Source: Phaeodactylibacter sp. (GTDB lineage Bacteria; Bacteroidota; Bacteroidia; Chitinophagales; Saprospiraceae). Taken from it: a stretch of 34,385 nucleotides of DNA. The notes beneath the pieces were generated by a model. It was not told where the DNA came from and did not search any database. It worked only from the letters and a program-made list of their open reading frames with translations. The stretch lies in the NCBI GenBank assembly GCA_024102975.1, contig JAGFJD010000474.1, positions 1-34,385 of the forward strand, read 5' to 3'. The position numbers were made by a program, and so were the translations under genes. Below are positions 16,816-25,287 of this stretch, piece by piece. The stretch's first letter is position 1; every line of letters begins with the position of its first letter.

Positions 16816-17496
16816 ATGAAAACGCAATTCTTTCTTTTCTGCGCCCTGCTCGACAGCCTGTCCTTCTTCAGCTGCAACAGCGAATTGTCCGACAACGTCA
16901 ATCAGGACCGTATCTACACGGTTTATGAGCTGTTCTATAATGCCAATGAAGACAAGACCTACGCCCGCGCTACTTTCCACTTCAGCAATGAGGCAGGCAC
17001 CCGCCTGGAACTGGCGGGCGACAGCAAGGTTGTTTTTGACGGCGACCCCCTGACGTTCAATTCCGTGCTGGCCTACTACGAGCGGGAATACGCCGGCTTC
17101 CGGCCCCAGGGCGAATTTGAATGGACAGATACAGAGGGCAACCTTTATCGCAATACAGTGGAAATTCATCCCATCCGGTTCGCTCCCGGCATTGACACCA
17201 TCGACCGGAGCCAGGCCTACGAGCTCTTCTGGGAAGAAGGGGAACTCAAGGCCAACGAGATCGTAGTGCTGACCATTAACGGCGAGAATGAAGGCGACGC
17301 CCGCATCTTCAGCACCAATGACGTCGGCGCCAGCAGTATCATCCTGGACAAGGACAAGTTGTCGCAGGTCGGCCAGGGCCCCGGCACGGCTTTCCTGGAG
17401 CGCAGCTACCTGCCCGCGATCCGGGAAGCCCCAAGCGCCGGCGGGCGCCTCACCGGCCGGCAACGGGCGGAGAATCTGGAGGTGTATATGAAGTAA
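16816..17496 (+). CDS. Putative lipoprotein of unknown function
   Basis: The chosen start is the ATG at 16816 (226 residues) rather than a GTG 72 bases upstream, because it places a lipoprotein signal at the N-terminus. That signal is K2, a short hydrophobic stretch (FFLFCALL...LSFF) and a lipobox-like FFSC with C20 as the lipidated residue. D13 in the hydrophobic core is unusual. The mature part is acidic with alternating beta-strand-like segments (TYARATFHFSNEAGTRLEL, VVFDGDPLTFNSV, ANEIVVLTINGEN) and may be one or two Ig-like sandwiches. A basic, Ala/Gly-rich tail ends the protein. I do not recognise a named family. It converges with the deacylase gene at 17561, with a long inverted repeat between them. 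Periplasmic or outer-membrane location is inferred from the signal. Confidence 0.75.
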   Translation: MKTQFFLFCALLDSLSFFSCNSELSDNVNQDRIYTVYELFYNANEDKTYARATFHFSNEAGTRLELAGDSKVVFDGDPLTFNSVLAYYEREYAGFRPQGEFEWTDTEGNLYRNTVEIHPIRFAPGIDTIDRSQAYELFWEEGELKANEIVVLTINGENEGDARIFSTNDVGASSIILDKDKLSQVGQGPGTAFLERSYLPAIREAPSAGGRLTGRQRAENLEVYMK

Positions 17497-17523
17497 TGGT
17501 TGATGGGTTAATTGGCATCAGGC

Positions 17524-17572
17524 GGGCTTGGTTGGTTGATTGAGTCAACCAATCAACCAATCAACCAAGCCC
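17524..17572. repeat. Inverted repeat between convergent genes
   Basis: GGGCTTGGTTG (17524-17534) pairs with CAACCAAGCCC (17562-17572), and the adjoining GTTGATTG pairs with CAATCAAC. This makes a 19-bp stem with a 4-base bulge. It overlaps the last codons of the deacylase gene. It has no T tract, so a terminator function in both directions is plausible but not certain. Confidence 0.65.
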
Positions 17573-18556
17573 ACCTCCCAGAACCCCCAGGTGCAAAATC
17601 CGCCCTCCCGTCTGGTTGATGGGGCTGACGCTCTTGCCGATGACGATGCCGTCTTCCGGCGCGGCATATTCCCGGATGAGGTCGCCGAAGATATTTCTCA
17701 GGGTGGCGACCACTTCGCCGGCTTTTACCTGCTGTGCCACAGAGGGGTGAACGGTGAGGATACCGCCGGTATCGGTGTACAGCCAGTAGGAATGGCGGCA
17801 GATGACGGCCGGGCTTTCCGGCGCTTCGATCTCGGCGTCGGTCATTTTCAGGTCGTTCAGCAGGTTGTGGATGCCAGTGAGTCCGGAGCGGATGAGGCCC
17901 TTCTGGAAAGTATTCGGGTTGCCGACTTCCAGGGTGATGGCGTGGATGCCGAGGGCGTCGGCTGCGCCGCGCAGGGTGCCGTCGGAAGGCGGGTTGTGAA
18001 CAATGATCTGAGCGTTTTGCAGCAGGGCCATCTTGCGGGTCTCGGGGGCCGACATGTCGGCGCGGATATAATAGGAGTTGACCCGGCCGAAGCTGGCGGT
18101 GTGCAGGTCGATGAGGTAGTCAAATTTGTTGACGATCCAGTTGACGATACGGTAGGCGTATACCTGGCTGACGTTGCCGTCGGGCTTGCCGGGCATGATG
18201 TGGTTCAGGTCGGTGCCGTCGATGAAGCGGCGCCGCTTGCGCAGCAGAGAGGGGATGTTGACGACCGGTACGCCCACCAGCATGCCCCGCAGTTCCCGGG
18301 GCCGCACTTCCCGGAAGAGCCGCTGTATGACGGGGATGCCGTTCAGCTCATTGCCATGCACGGCGGCGGTCAGGCCCACTACCGGCCCGTCTTCCATGCC
18401 CCGGGCGATGATGATGGGAATGAAAACCGGCAGCCCCATGCCGTCCGTTACCAGGTGGAGCAAAAATCGCTGGATTTCTCCGGGCGGAACTTCTTCCAGG
18501 AGAAGCTCCTCAATTACCGGGGCGTCGTGTTGCAGGATCGAAACAGGGTTCTTCAT
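17561..18556 (-). CDS. Succinylglutamate desuccinylase/aspartoacylase-family zinc deacylase
   Basis: This 331-residue protein has the M14-like AstE/AspA signatures. HGNE supplies zinc ligands H67 and E70, DLHT supplies the third ligand H152, and RFIDGTDLNHIMPG (about 110-123) is the substrate-binding block. TLEVG places the likely catalytic glutamate at E210. The C-terminal third (about 245-331) is the small beta-barrel that caps this family. Members remove acyl groups from amino acids or related amides; the substrate here cannot be read. DLNH in place of the common DLNR changes a usual carboxylate-binding arginine, so it is unlikely to be a true AstE or AspA. No RimK-like ATP-grasp partner is adjacent. 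It follows the SET-domain gene by 202 bp, with a promoter-like TACTTTTG in the gap. Confidence 0.88.
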   Translation of the reverse strand: MKNPVSILQHDAPVIEELLLEEVPPGEIQRFLLHLVTDGMGLPVFIPIIIARGMEDGPVVGLTAAVHGNELNGIPVIQRLFREVRPRELRGMLVGVPVVNIPSLLRKRRRFIDGTDLNHIMPGKPDGNVSQVYAYRIVNWIVNKFDYLIDLHTASFGRVNSYYIRADMSAPETRKMALLQNAQIIVHNPPSDGTLRGAADALGIHAITLEVGNPNTFQKGLIRSGLTGIHNLLNDLKMTDAEIEAPESPAVICRHSYWLYTDTGGILTVHPSVAQQVKAGEVVATLRNIFGDLIREYAAPEDGIVIGKSVSPINQTGGRILHLGVLGGGLG

Positions 18557-18718
18557 CGCTTTGATATCGCCTTTTGGTTTGGGAGTCTTGAGGTAAGTAT
18601 ATGGCTGCCAAAGTGGAGGTGTGTGGAAATGCGACAGAAAGGGGATGGCCTGCTAAAGGCCTGGAGGGCATTTCTGTGCGTTTCCATGTATTTCCAAATC
18701 TCAGTCCGTTTACTTACA

Positions 18719-18726
18719 CAAAAGTA
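18719..18726 (-). promoter_or_regulatory. Candidate -7 element for the deacylase gene
   Basis: Read on the minus strand this is TACTTTTG, an exact TAnnTTTG match. It lies about 165 bp upstream of the deacylase start and just past the SET-domain stop codon. No good -33 partner is visible, so confidence is moderate. Confidence 0.4.
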
Positions 18727-18758
18727 AACAAAAGCCCGGAGAATTTCACCCGGCCGGT

Positions 18759-19379
18759 TTACCGCCGTATCTCTGCCCCGTTGGAGGCGTGCTGGGGGAA
18801 GTATTTGAGGTTATAGACCGACCGGTAGGGGGCCTTGCCCTGGAGGTAGGCCATACAATCCTCCTGTGCCTGCGGGCCGATGATCGGCAGGAGCGGCTGG
18901 TCTACGGCGAGGAGGCGGGACAGGGCGCTCCGGAGCTGTTCGTCCCATTGCCGGTAGTACTTTTCGAAGTCCCCGGGGCTGAGGCGGCGGCGGCAGTTGT
19001 TGTGGTGGCACTGCAGCTCCATCTCCCGGCTGATGTTGAAGATGCCGTATTCGTCGGTGATCTGTTCGCCGGGCTGAATATCCCGGATAGCGATCTCGAA
19101 TCCGTAGCCGGTGCTCATGGTGTTGCAGTTGCAACAGTGATTGACGTATTTGGCGAAATCCCAGCTTACGATGCGGACGCCCTTCTCGTCGATATAGGAG
19201 TACTTTTCGATCACCTCCTGCATTTCGGAGGAATAATGTTCGAAAGCTTCCGGAGCGATTTCCAGCTCCAGGGCATCTTTCACATAAGTGATCGTACCCT
19301 TCGGCAGGAAATGAGTGGCGAAGACACCGTAGCCCATATCTTCATTAATAAACTGAAGGCGTGTGTGTGGATGGATCAT
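18759..19379 (-). CDS. SET-domain protein (putative lysine methyltransferase)
   Basis: This 206-residue protein carries the SET core. GYGVFAT (about 16-22) is the first motif. YVNHCCNCNT (about 78-87) contains the N80-H81 pair that binds S-adenosylmethionine. GEQITDEYG (about 104-112) holds the catalytic-type Y111. Cysteines 82, 83 and 85 plus C124 and C129 (CHHNNC) resemble the zinc-binding post-SET arrangement. A C-terminal extension of about 75 residues has no motif I recognise. The family transfers methyl groups to lysine side chains; the bacterial substrate is unknown. It lies 60 bp downstream of a 2OG-Fe(II) oxygenase gene in the same orientation, so the two may act on a common pathway, which is only inference. 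The ATG at 19379 follows an A-rich leader. Confidence 0.87.
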   Translation of the reverse strand: MIHPHTRLQFINEDMGYGVFATHFLPKGTITYVKDALELEIAPEAFEHYSSEMQEVIEKYSYIDEKGVRIVSWDFAKYVNHCCNCNTMSTGYGFEIAIRDIQPGEQITDEYGIFNISREMELQCHHNNCRRRLSPGDFEKYYRQWDEQLRSALSRLLAVDQPLLPIIGPQAQEDCMAYLQGKAPYRSVYNLKYFPQHASNGAEIRR

Positions 19380-19424
19380 TGTTTTTATTTTAGGGTGAGA
19401 AAAAATAACTTCCTGTAAATGAAG

Positions 19425-19463
19425 CCCCCCTTGCGAGGGCTAACAGCTGCCTGGCAAGGGGGG
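19425..19463. repeat. 10-bp inverted repeat spanning the oxygenase stop codon
   Basis: CCCCCCTTGC (19425-19434) pairs perfectly with GCAAGGGGGG (19454-19463) around a 19-base loop that contains the TAG of the oxygenase gene. No T run follows directly. It may attenuate read-through into the SET gene. Confidence 0.5.
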
Positions 19464-20105
19464 GTCAAAAAAAGACGGTTCGTCTCTCAGCCAACCGGTG
19501 ATGCTGTATCGCCGTCGTCGGGCAGGCAGTACTTCGTGTTCGAGGGTCTGGCTGTTGAAGCAAACCAGGCGGCCCGCGAGCGGCAGAATGTCGGTATGTT
19601 GTTCAGTGCCGTCTTCCTGCGGGAAAAAAAGGCGCAGTTGTCCGCCGTCTTCCGGAACCCAATCAAAGTTAAGATAACAAATTATTGATATTTTTCTGGC
19701 TCTGGTGTGCTGAAACACGTCCAGATGGCGTTTGTAGAAAGCTCCGACCGGATAAACGGCAAAGTGCAGCTCCATATCCCGGATGCCCATGTAGAGGCTG
19801 CGGTTGAAGTATCGGATCATTTCCCCGAGCCGGTCAAAAAAAGGCAGGCAGGCCGGCGGGGGATTGTGGTGGTCGAGCCACTGAATGTGGTCGCCGCGGA
19901 TTTCCTGATTGAGTTGGTAGTGTTGTTTTTTTCCGATGCCGGCAATACTGAAGCCCCCCTGCTCATAGGAAGTGGCGGAGGCATCCAGGATGTGCTGCAC
20001 CTCCGGCGGGCTCAGGAACCCGTCCGCTGTTGCGTATCCTTCCGTTAGAATACCCGTGATGAGGGTCTCGAAAAGCTGTTCGTTCGATTGGACCAGTGAT
20101 TCCAT
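19440..20105 (-). CDS. 2OG-Fe(II) oxygenase, prolyl-4-hydroxylase-like
   Basis: This 221-residue protein has the double-stranded beta-helix core of P4Hc-type dioxygenases. RHLDVF provides iron ligands H127 and D129, LEHEVLP provides H190, and the arginine run before YSITGW (R198/R199) binds the 2-oxoglutarate carboxylate. ISIICYLNFDW...DGGQLRLFF is the typical core strand pair. Such enzymes hydroxylate protein side chains (often proline) or small substrates using O2 and 2-oxoglutarate. Length and layout match bacterial SM-20/EGL-9-like members. It heads a run of three minus-strand genes (oxygenase, SET protein, deacylase) and is divergent from the OmpR-type regulator, sharing a 165-bp intergenic region with an 11-bp tandem repeat. 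The substrate is unknown. Confidence 0.9.
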   Translation of the reverse strand: MESLVQSNEQLFETLITGILTEGYATADGFLSPPEVQHILDASATSYEQGGFSIAGIGKKQHYQLNQEIRGDHIQWLDHHNPPPACLPFFDRLGEMIRYFNRSLYMGIRDMELHFAVYPVGAFYKRHLDVFQHTRARKISIICYLNFDWVPEDGGQLRLFFPQEDGTEQHTDILPLAGRLVCFNSQTLEHEVLPARRRRYSITGWLRDEPSFFDPPLPGSC

Positions 20106-20148
20106 TTTCCCGCCAGGCGGCCTTTGATTTTTCCTGCAAAAGAGGGGT

Positions 20149-20170
20149 AGGATTCTGAAAGAATTCTGAA
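20149..20170. promoter_or_regulatory. 11-bp tandem repeat, candidate OmpR-type binding site
   Basis: AGGATTCTGAA (20149-20159) is followed without a gap by AGAATTCTGAA (20160-20170), with one mismatch. Tandem half-sites with an 11-bp period are the classic target of OmpR/PhoB winged-helix dimers. The site lies 101 bp upstream of an OmpR-family gene and 44 bp upstream of the divergent oxygenase gene. Confidence 0.5.
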
Positions 20171-20270
20171 TAAATTGGAGGCGCGAAAGAATTATTATTC
20201 CCTGTTCCGTATTTTGCGGTTGCTCCGCCGGAAAACCGGTTGCAGCGGAGCCGCGTAACCCCTGATTTTA

Positions 20271-20948
20271 ATGAAGCTCCTGATTGTTGAGGATGACCAA
20301 GAATTGCTGTCCAGAATGCTCCGCTTTTTCAAGCGCGAGGGTTATGTGTGCGAGCTGGCCAACACTTATCAGGACGGATACAAAAAGCTCAACAATTACG
20401 ACTATGACTGCATACTGATCAACGTCGGCCTTCCCGGGCGCGACGGCCTGCGGCTGGTGCAGATGATGCGGGAGGAAGATACCCAAACCGGCATCATCCT
20501 TTTTGCGGCGGGCAGCCCGGTGGAGGAGCGCATCCAGGGGCTGGAAGAAGGTGCCGACGACTTCCTGTCTATTCCGTTTGACCTGGGAGAACTCCACGCC
20601 CGGATCAAGGCAGTCATGCGCCGAAAGGCAGGCGACTACAGCAAGGCGCTGTCCTTCGGCAGCCTGCTCATTAAGCTGGAAGAGCGCATCGTGCTGGCCG
20701 ACGGCCTGCTGGTGAACCTCACCCGCAAGGAGTTCGAGATTCTCGTTTTTCTGGCCCGCAACAAAAACCGGGTCATCACCAAGGAAAGCATCGCCGAACA
20801 CCTTTGGGGGGATTATATGGAAGACGCCGTTTCCTTCGATTTTATCTACGCCCACGTCAAAAACCTGCGCAAAAAACTGGCCGATCATGGGTTCAGCGAT
20901 TACGTGAAGACGGTTTACGGGGTGGGGTATAAGTTTGAGGCGGGGTAG
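20271..20948 (+). CDS. OmpR-family winged-helix regulator with degenerate (pseudo-)receiver
   Basis: This 225-residue protein has a receiver (about 1-118) and an OmpR/PhoB winged helix (about 126-223: LTRKEFEILVFLARNKNRVI...HVKNLRKKL...YGVGYKF). The acidic pair D8-D9 and the LPGRDG turn are present, but the switch residues are not. The phosphoacceptor position in CILINVGLP is N51, the conserved threonine is A79 (LFAAG) and the conserved lysine is I101 (LSIPF). This predicts a phosphorylation-independent regulator. The DNA-binding domain looks intact. No histidine kinase lies nearby, consistent with an atypical regulator. The 11-bp tandem repeat upstream suggests autoregulation and control of the divergent oxygenase gene, which is inference. 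Confidence 0.92.
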   Translation: MKLLIVEDDQELLSRMLRFFKREGYVCELANTYQDGYKKLNNYDYDCILINVGLPGRDGLRLVQMMREEDTQTGIILFAAGSPVEERIQGLEEGADDFLSIPFDLGELHARIKAVMRRKAGDYSKALSFGSLLIKLEERIVLADGLLVNLTRKEFEILVFLARNKNRVITKESIAEHLWGDYMEDAVSFDFIYAHVKNLRKKLADHGFSDYVKTVYGVGYKFEAG

Positions 20949-21048
20949 CGGGAAGATGCGGCCGCGCTCCAAACACATCGGCCGGAAAAGCGTTCTTGCT
21001 TAAAGACTGCCGGCCACTGGAAAAACAAGTTACAAAAGCTGATAATAC

Positions 21049-22581
21049 ATGGAAGAAGTAGCCACCAAAAGGATTGAACTCCGCAACCTGGAACTGGAAG
21101 ACTATCTGAGCCTCAAGGAGGCCATCAAGGAAGCCTATTCCGGGAGGATTGCTGCCCACTGGAAAAAGAAGTCGATCGATAAACTCCTTGATATTTTTCC
21201 CGAAGGGCAGCTGTGTGTAGTGGTCGACGGGAAAGTGGCGGCCTGCGCCCTTTCTATTATTGTCGACTATTCCAAATTCGGCGACAACCATACCTACCCG
21301 CAGATTACCGGCAACGACACCTTCAGCACCCATGACCCGGAGGGCGACGTACTGTACGGGATCGAACTTTTCGTCCATCCCAAATTCCGGGGCATGCGCC
21401 TGGGGCGGCGGCTGTACGACGCCCGCAAGGAAATCTGCGAAAACCTCAACCTGCGTTCCATCATCGTCGGCGGGCGCATTGCCAACTACAAAGACTACAG
21501 CGACGAGCTGACCCCGCGGCAGTATATCAACAGCGTGAAACTCAAGGAAATCTACGACCCTACCCTTACCTTTCAGCTTTCGAACGACTTCCACGTGCGG
21601 AAGATCATCCGCAATTATCTGCCGGAGGAAAGGGCGCCGAAAGAATACGCTACCCTGCTCGAATGGAACAACATCTACTACCAGGAGGAGGAAAAGCTGA
21701 TCAACCTGCCCCGGGATGTCGTCCGCATCGGCATCGTACAGTGGCAGATGCGCCTGTTCCGCAACTTCGACGCCCTGATCGAACAGGTAGAGTACTTCAT
21801 CGACGCCGTCAGCGACTACCAGTCCGACTTCATCCTCTTCCCGGAGTTCTTTGAGGCGCCCCTGATGGCCGATTACAACCACCTGGGCGAAGCCCGCGCT
21901 ATCCGCGAACTGGCTGCCTATACCACCCGCCTGCGGGATAAATTCATCGAGTTTGCCGTCTCCTACAACGTCAACATCATCACCGGCAGCATGCCCAAAG
22001 TGGAAGACGACGGCCACCTCTACAATGTTTCTTACCTCTGCCGCCGCGACGGCACCTGGGAAAAATTCCAGAAGATACAGATCACCCCCTCCGAGCGCGA
22101 CGCCTGGGGCATGGTCGGCGGCGATAAGGTCAAAGTGTTCGATACCGACAGCGGCAAGGTGGGCATCCTGATCTGCTACGACGTGGAGTTCCCGGAGCTG
22201 GCCCGCATCTACGCCGACCAGGGCATGCAGATCCTCTTCGTGCCCTTCCTGACCGACACCCAGAACGGCTACAACCGCGTGCGCCTCTGCGCCCAGGCCC
22301 GCGCCATCGAGAACGAGTGCTACGTCGTCATCGCCGGCGCCGTGGGCAACCTGCCCCGGGTGAACAATATGGACATCAACTACGCCCAGTCGGCCATCTT
22401 TACGCCTTCGGATTTCGCTTTCCCGACCAACGCCGTGCGGGCCGAGGCTACTCCGAATACGGAGATGACGGTCATCGCCGACGTCAGCCTGGAACTGCTG
22501 AAGGAATTGCACGAACACGGGAGCGTCAATACGCTGAAAGACCGGCGCGGGGACTTGTACAAAGTGGTGTTGAAAAAATAA
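21049..22581 (+). CDS. Bifunctional GNAT acetyltransferase / carbon-nitrogen hydrolase fusion
   Basis: This is a 510-residue two-domain protein. Residues about 8-190 form a GNAT fold with the acetyl-CoA loop in FVHPKFRGMRLGRRLYDARKE (about 108-128). Residues about 223-508 form a nitrilase-superfamily hydrolase with the catalytic triad E266 (FPEFFEAP), K342 (KIQITPSE) and C376 (ILICYDVEFPE). The hydrolase half cleaves C-N bonds, probably of an amide; the GNAT half may acetylate an amine. This fusion is a known arrangement in several bacterial phyla, but its substrate is not established as far as I recall. The gene starts 100 bp after the OmpR-type regulator and is followed by DUF486 and PPK2 genes on the same strand. 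No frame disturbance is seen. Confidence 0.92.
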   Translation: MEEVATKRIELRNLELEDYLSLKEAIKEAYSGRIAAHWKKKSIDKLLDIFPEGQLCVVVDGKVAACALSIIVDYSKFGDNHTYPQITGNDTFSTHDPEGDVLYGIELFVHPKFRGMRLGRRLYDARKEICENLNLRSIIVGGRIANYKDYSDELTPRQYINSVKLKEIYDPTLTFQLSNDFHVRKIIRNYLPEERAPKEYATLLEWNNIYYQEEEKLINLPRDVVRIGIVQWQMRLFRNFDALIEQVEYFIDAVSDYQSDFILFPEFFEAPLMADYNHLGEARAIRELAAYTTRLRDKFIEFAVSYNVNIITGSMPKVEDDGHLYNVSYLCRRDGTWEKFQKIQITPSERDAWGMVGGDKVKVFDTDSGKVGILICYDVEFPELARIYADQGMQILFVPFLTDTQNGYNRVRLCAQARAIENECYVVIAGAVGNLPRVNNMDINYAQSAIFTPSDFAFPTNAVRAEATPNTEMTVIADVSLELLKELHEHGSVNTLKDRRGDLYKVVLKK

Positions 22582-22671
22582 CCAAACAGCTTTTTCCAGT
22601 CAATTTCTTCCGGTTCCGGGGTGACGGTTTCCGGCTAAATCAGTCCATCTTCCCAAAACAAAAGAAGCCCT

Positions 22672-23043
22672 ATGAAGGCGACTTTCGCCACCATCGCCCT
22701 GCTGGTATTGTCCAACATATTCATGACCTTCGCCTGGTACGGCCACCTCAGGTTCAAAGAGATCAAATGGCTGGACAGCCTGGGCCTGTTCGGCGTCATC
22801 GTGATCAGCTGGCTGATCGCTTTTTTCGAATACTGCCTGCAGGTGCCCGCCAACCGGATTGGCTACAAATCCTACGGCGGCCCCTTCGCCCTGGTGGAGC
22901 TGAAGGTATTGCAGGAAGTGATCACGCTGTCCGTTTTCCTCGTTTTTTCCCTTCTTTTCTTTAAGGCGGAAAGCTTTCGGTGGAACCATTTTGCGGGCTT
23001 TGCCTGTCTGGTTCTGGCCGTTTATTTTATCTTTAAGAAATAA
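22672..23043 (+). CDS. DUF486 (DMT-family) small membrane protein
   Basis: This 123-residue protein has four hydrophobic segments (about 5-24, 38-56, 78-97 and 103-121), an inner-membrane protein of the DUF486 family related to half-size drug/metabolite transporters. Family features include NIFMTFAWYGHL near the N-terminus and the central AFFEYCLQVPANRIGY loop. The transported compound is unknown. It precedes ppk2 by only 14 bp, so co-transcription is likely. The ATG at 22672 is preceded by an A-rich leader (CCAAAACAAAAGAAG), as expected for Bacteroidota starts. Confidence 0.88.
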   Translation: MKATFATIALLVLSNIFMTFAWYGHLRFKEIKWLDSLGLFGVIVISWLIAFFEYCLQVPANRIGYKSYGGPFALVELKVLQEVITLSVFLVFSLLFFKAESFRWNHFAGFACLVLAVYFIFKK

Positions 23044-23057
23044 ACAGAATAACCAGA

Positions 23058-23867
23058 ATGGAACAGATGAAACCCGGCCAGGACGAGGTTTTCGACAAGC
23101 AGGTCCTGCAGCACTACAGCATCAACCCTGCATATGTGCACGACCTGTATTTCCTCCAGGTAGAACTGCTCAAACTACAGAAACACATCTACGAGAACGG
23201 CCTGCGCCTGGCCATCATTTTCGAAGGGCGGGATACGGCGGGCAAAGGCGGCGCCATTTTCCGCTTTTCCCAGTTCCTCAACCCCCGGCACAATCGCATC
23301 GTCGCCCTCGGCAAGCCATCGGAAGTGGAAAAAGGGCAGTGGTACTTCCAGCGCTACGTCCAGGAGTTGCCCAATGCCGGCGAGATCGTCTTTTTCGACC
23401 GCAGCTGGTACAACCGGGCCGTCGTGGAGCCGGTCATGGGCTTCTGCTCGGCCGGCCAGTACGAGCTGTTCATGAAGCAGGCGCCCCTTTTCGAGCAGAT
23501 GATCACCGAAGACGGGATCATCCTGTTTAAGTTCTGGTTCTCGATCGACATGGAAGTGCAGCGCCACCGCATCGAAGACCGCCTCTCCGACCCCCTCAAG
23601 CAGTGGAAAGTCAGCCCGGTCGACCTGCTGGCCCAGGAAAAGTGGGATGAGTTCACCCGGTATAAGAACATCATGTACGAGCGCACGTCCATGCCCTTCA
23701 GCCCCTGGGTGGTCATCAAGGGCAACATCCGGGAAGCGGCACGCATTGCCGCCATGCGCTACCTGCTCTTCCACATCGACTACGAGGAAAAGTCGCCGGA
23801 GTTGGCCTTGCCGCCGAAAGAGGTGTTGTGGGTGTATGAGCCGGGAAGGGGAGGCATGAGGAGGTGA
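23058..23867 (+). CDS. ppk2: Polyphosphate kinase 2 family protein
   Basis: This 269-residue protein is the size of single-domain PPK2 enzymes, which transfer phosphate between polyphosphate and nucleotides in the cytoplasm. Walker A is FEGRDTAGKGG (about 55-65, K63). Walker B is VFFDRSWYNRAVVEPVMGF (about 111-129, with D114 and R115). The lid and C-terminal block is FSIDMEVQRHRIEDRLSDPLKQWK followed by the YERTS segment. I cannot tell from sequence alone whether it prefers NDP or NMP substrates. The start at 23058 (MEQMKPG) could instead be the second methionine, three codons later. The gene is the last of the forward run 21049-23867; downstream is a repeat-rich intergenic region without a clear terminator. 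Confidence 0.93.
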   Translation: MEQMKPGQDEVFDKQVLQHYSINPAYVHDLYFLQVELLKLQKHIYENGLRLAIIFEGRDTAGKGGAIFRFSQFLNPRHNRIVALGKPSEVEKGQWYFQRYVQELPNAGEIVFFDRSWYNRAVVEPVMGFCSAGQYELFMKQAPLFEQMITEDGIILFKFWFSIDMEVQRHRIEDRLSDPLKQWKVSPVDLLAQEKWDEFTRYKNIMYERTSMPFSPWVVIKGNIREAARIAAMRYLLFHIDYEEKSPELALPPKEVLWVYEPGRGGMRR

Positions 23868-23878
23868 GGCATTTTGCT

Positions 23879-24008
23879 GGACATTTGCCGGATTGCGTAA
23901 ATGGGTAAGGGGTAAATGGGTACCATGCTGCGGGACATTTTTTGGACTCAGAGTACGCCGGGAAAACACAGACACAGAGCCGCCCAGAGTCCTGATTAAC
24001 AAATGTCC
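23879..24008. repeat. Inverted repeat flanking a CAGAG-motif segment
   Basis: GGACATTTG (23879-23887) and CAAATGTCC (24000-24008) are exact inverses. Between them lies a smaller inverted repeat, GGACTC 23944-23949 with GAGTCC 23987-23992, containing CACAGACACAGAG. The inner element resembles the termini and motifs of the element at 15101-15236. The intergenic region 23868-24091 has no gene. Confidence 0.4.
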
Positions 24009-24040
24009 GTTTGAGAAAATTGAACAATCCCTAATTCAAC

Positions 24041-24091
24041 CACGCCCCAATGACAATGACCCCATGACCCCATGACCCATGCCCCCCCCCC
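24041..24091. repeat. CATGACCC short tandem repeats and a C10 tract
   Basis: Short tandem copies of CCCATGAC-type units run from about 24050 to 24079, ending in a run of ten C residues (24082-24091) that abuts the mtnA stop codon. The tract is non-coding here, so length changes should not alter a protein. Confidence 0.6.
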
Positions 24092-25204
<1,113 letters not shown>

Positions 25205-25222
25205 ATATCCAGCCCTTTTTGA

Positions 25223-25230
25223 CAAAGGTA
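25223..25230 (-). promoter_or_regulatory. -7 promoter element of mtnA
   Basis: On the minus strand this reads TACCTTTG, an exact TAnnTTTG match, 18 bases before the chosen mtnA ATG. It predicts a very short leader and rules against the upstream TTG start. Confidence 0.55.
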
Positions 25231-25287
25231 ATGTCCAGGCGGGATATTCCGGCAGCAGAAGGGAAGGAACATTGAAAAAATCCCATA

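Noticed and set aside
17540..18727. A 395-codon forward frame opposite the deacylase gene
   Set aside because: The minus strand encodes all zinc-ligand motifs of the AstE/aspartoacylase family; the forward translation has no motif.
20893..22518. A 541-codon minus-strand frame opposite the GNAT-nitrilase gene
   Set aside because: The forward strand has both catalytic motifs in one uninterrupted frame; the antisense translation is compositionally biased and motif-free.
24041..24091. CRISPR-like array from the CATGACCC repeats
   Set aside because: Units are under 10 bp, without spacers of uniform length and with no cas gene nearby; this is a short tandem repeat.
25205..25225. TTG start seven codons upstream of the mtnA ATG
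   Set aside because: The TTG is part of a perfect TACCTTTG -7 element, so it should not be in the transcript.
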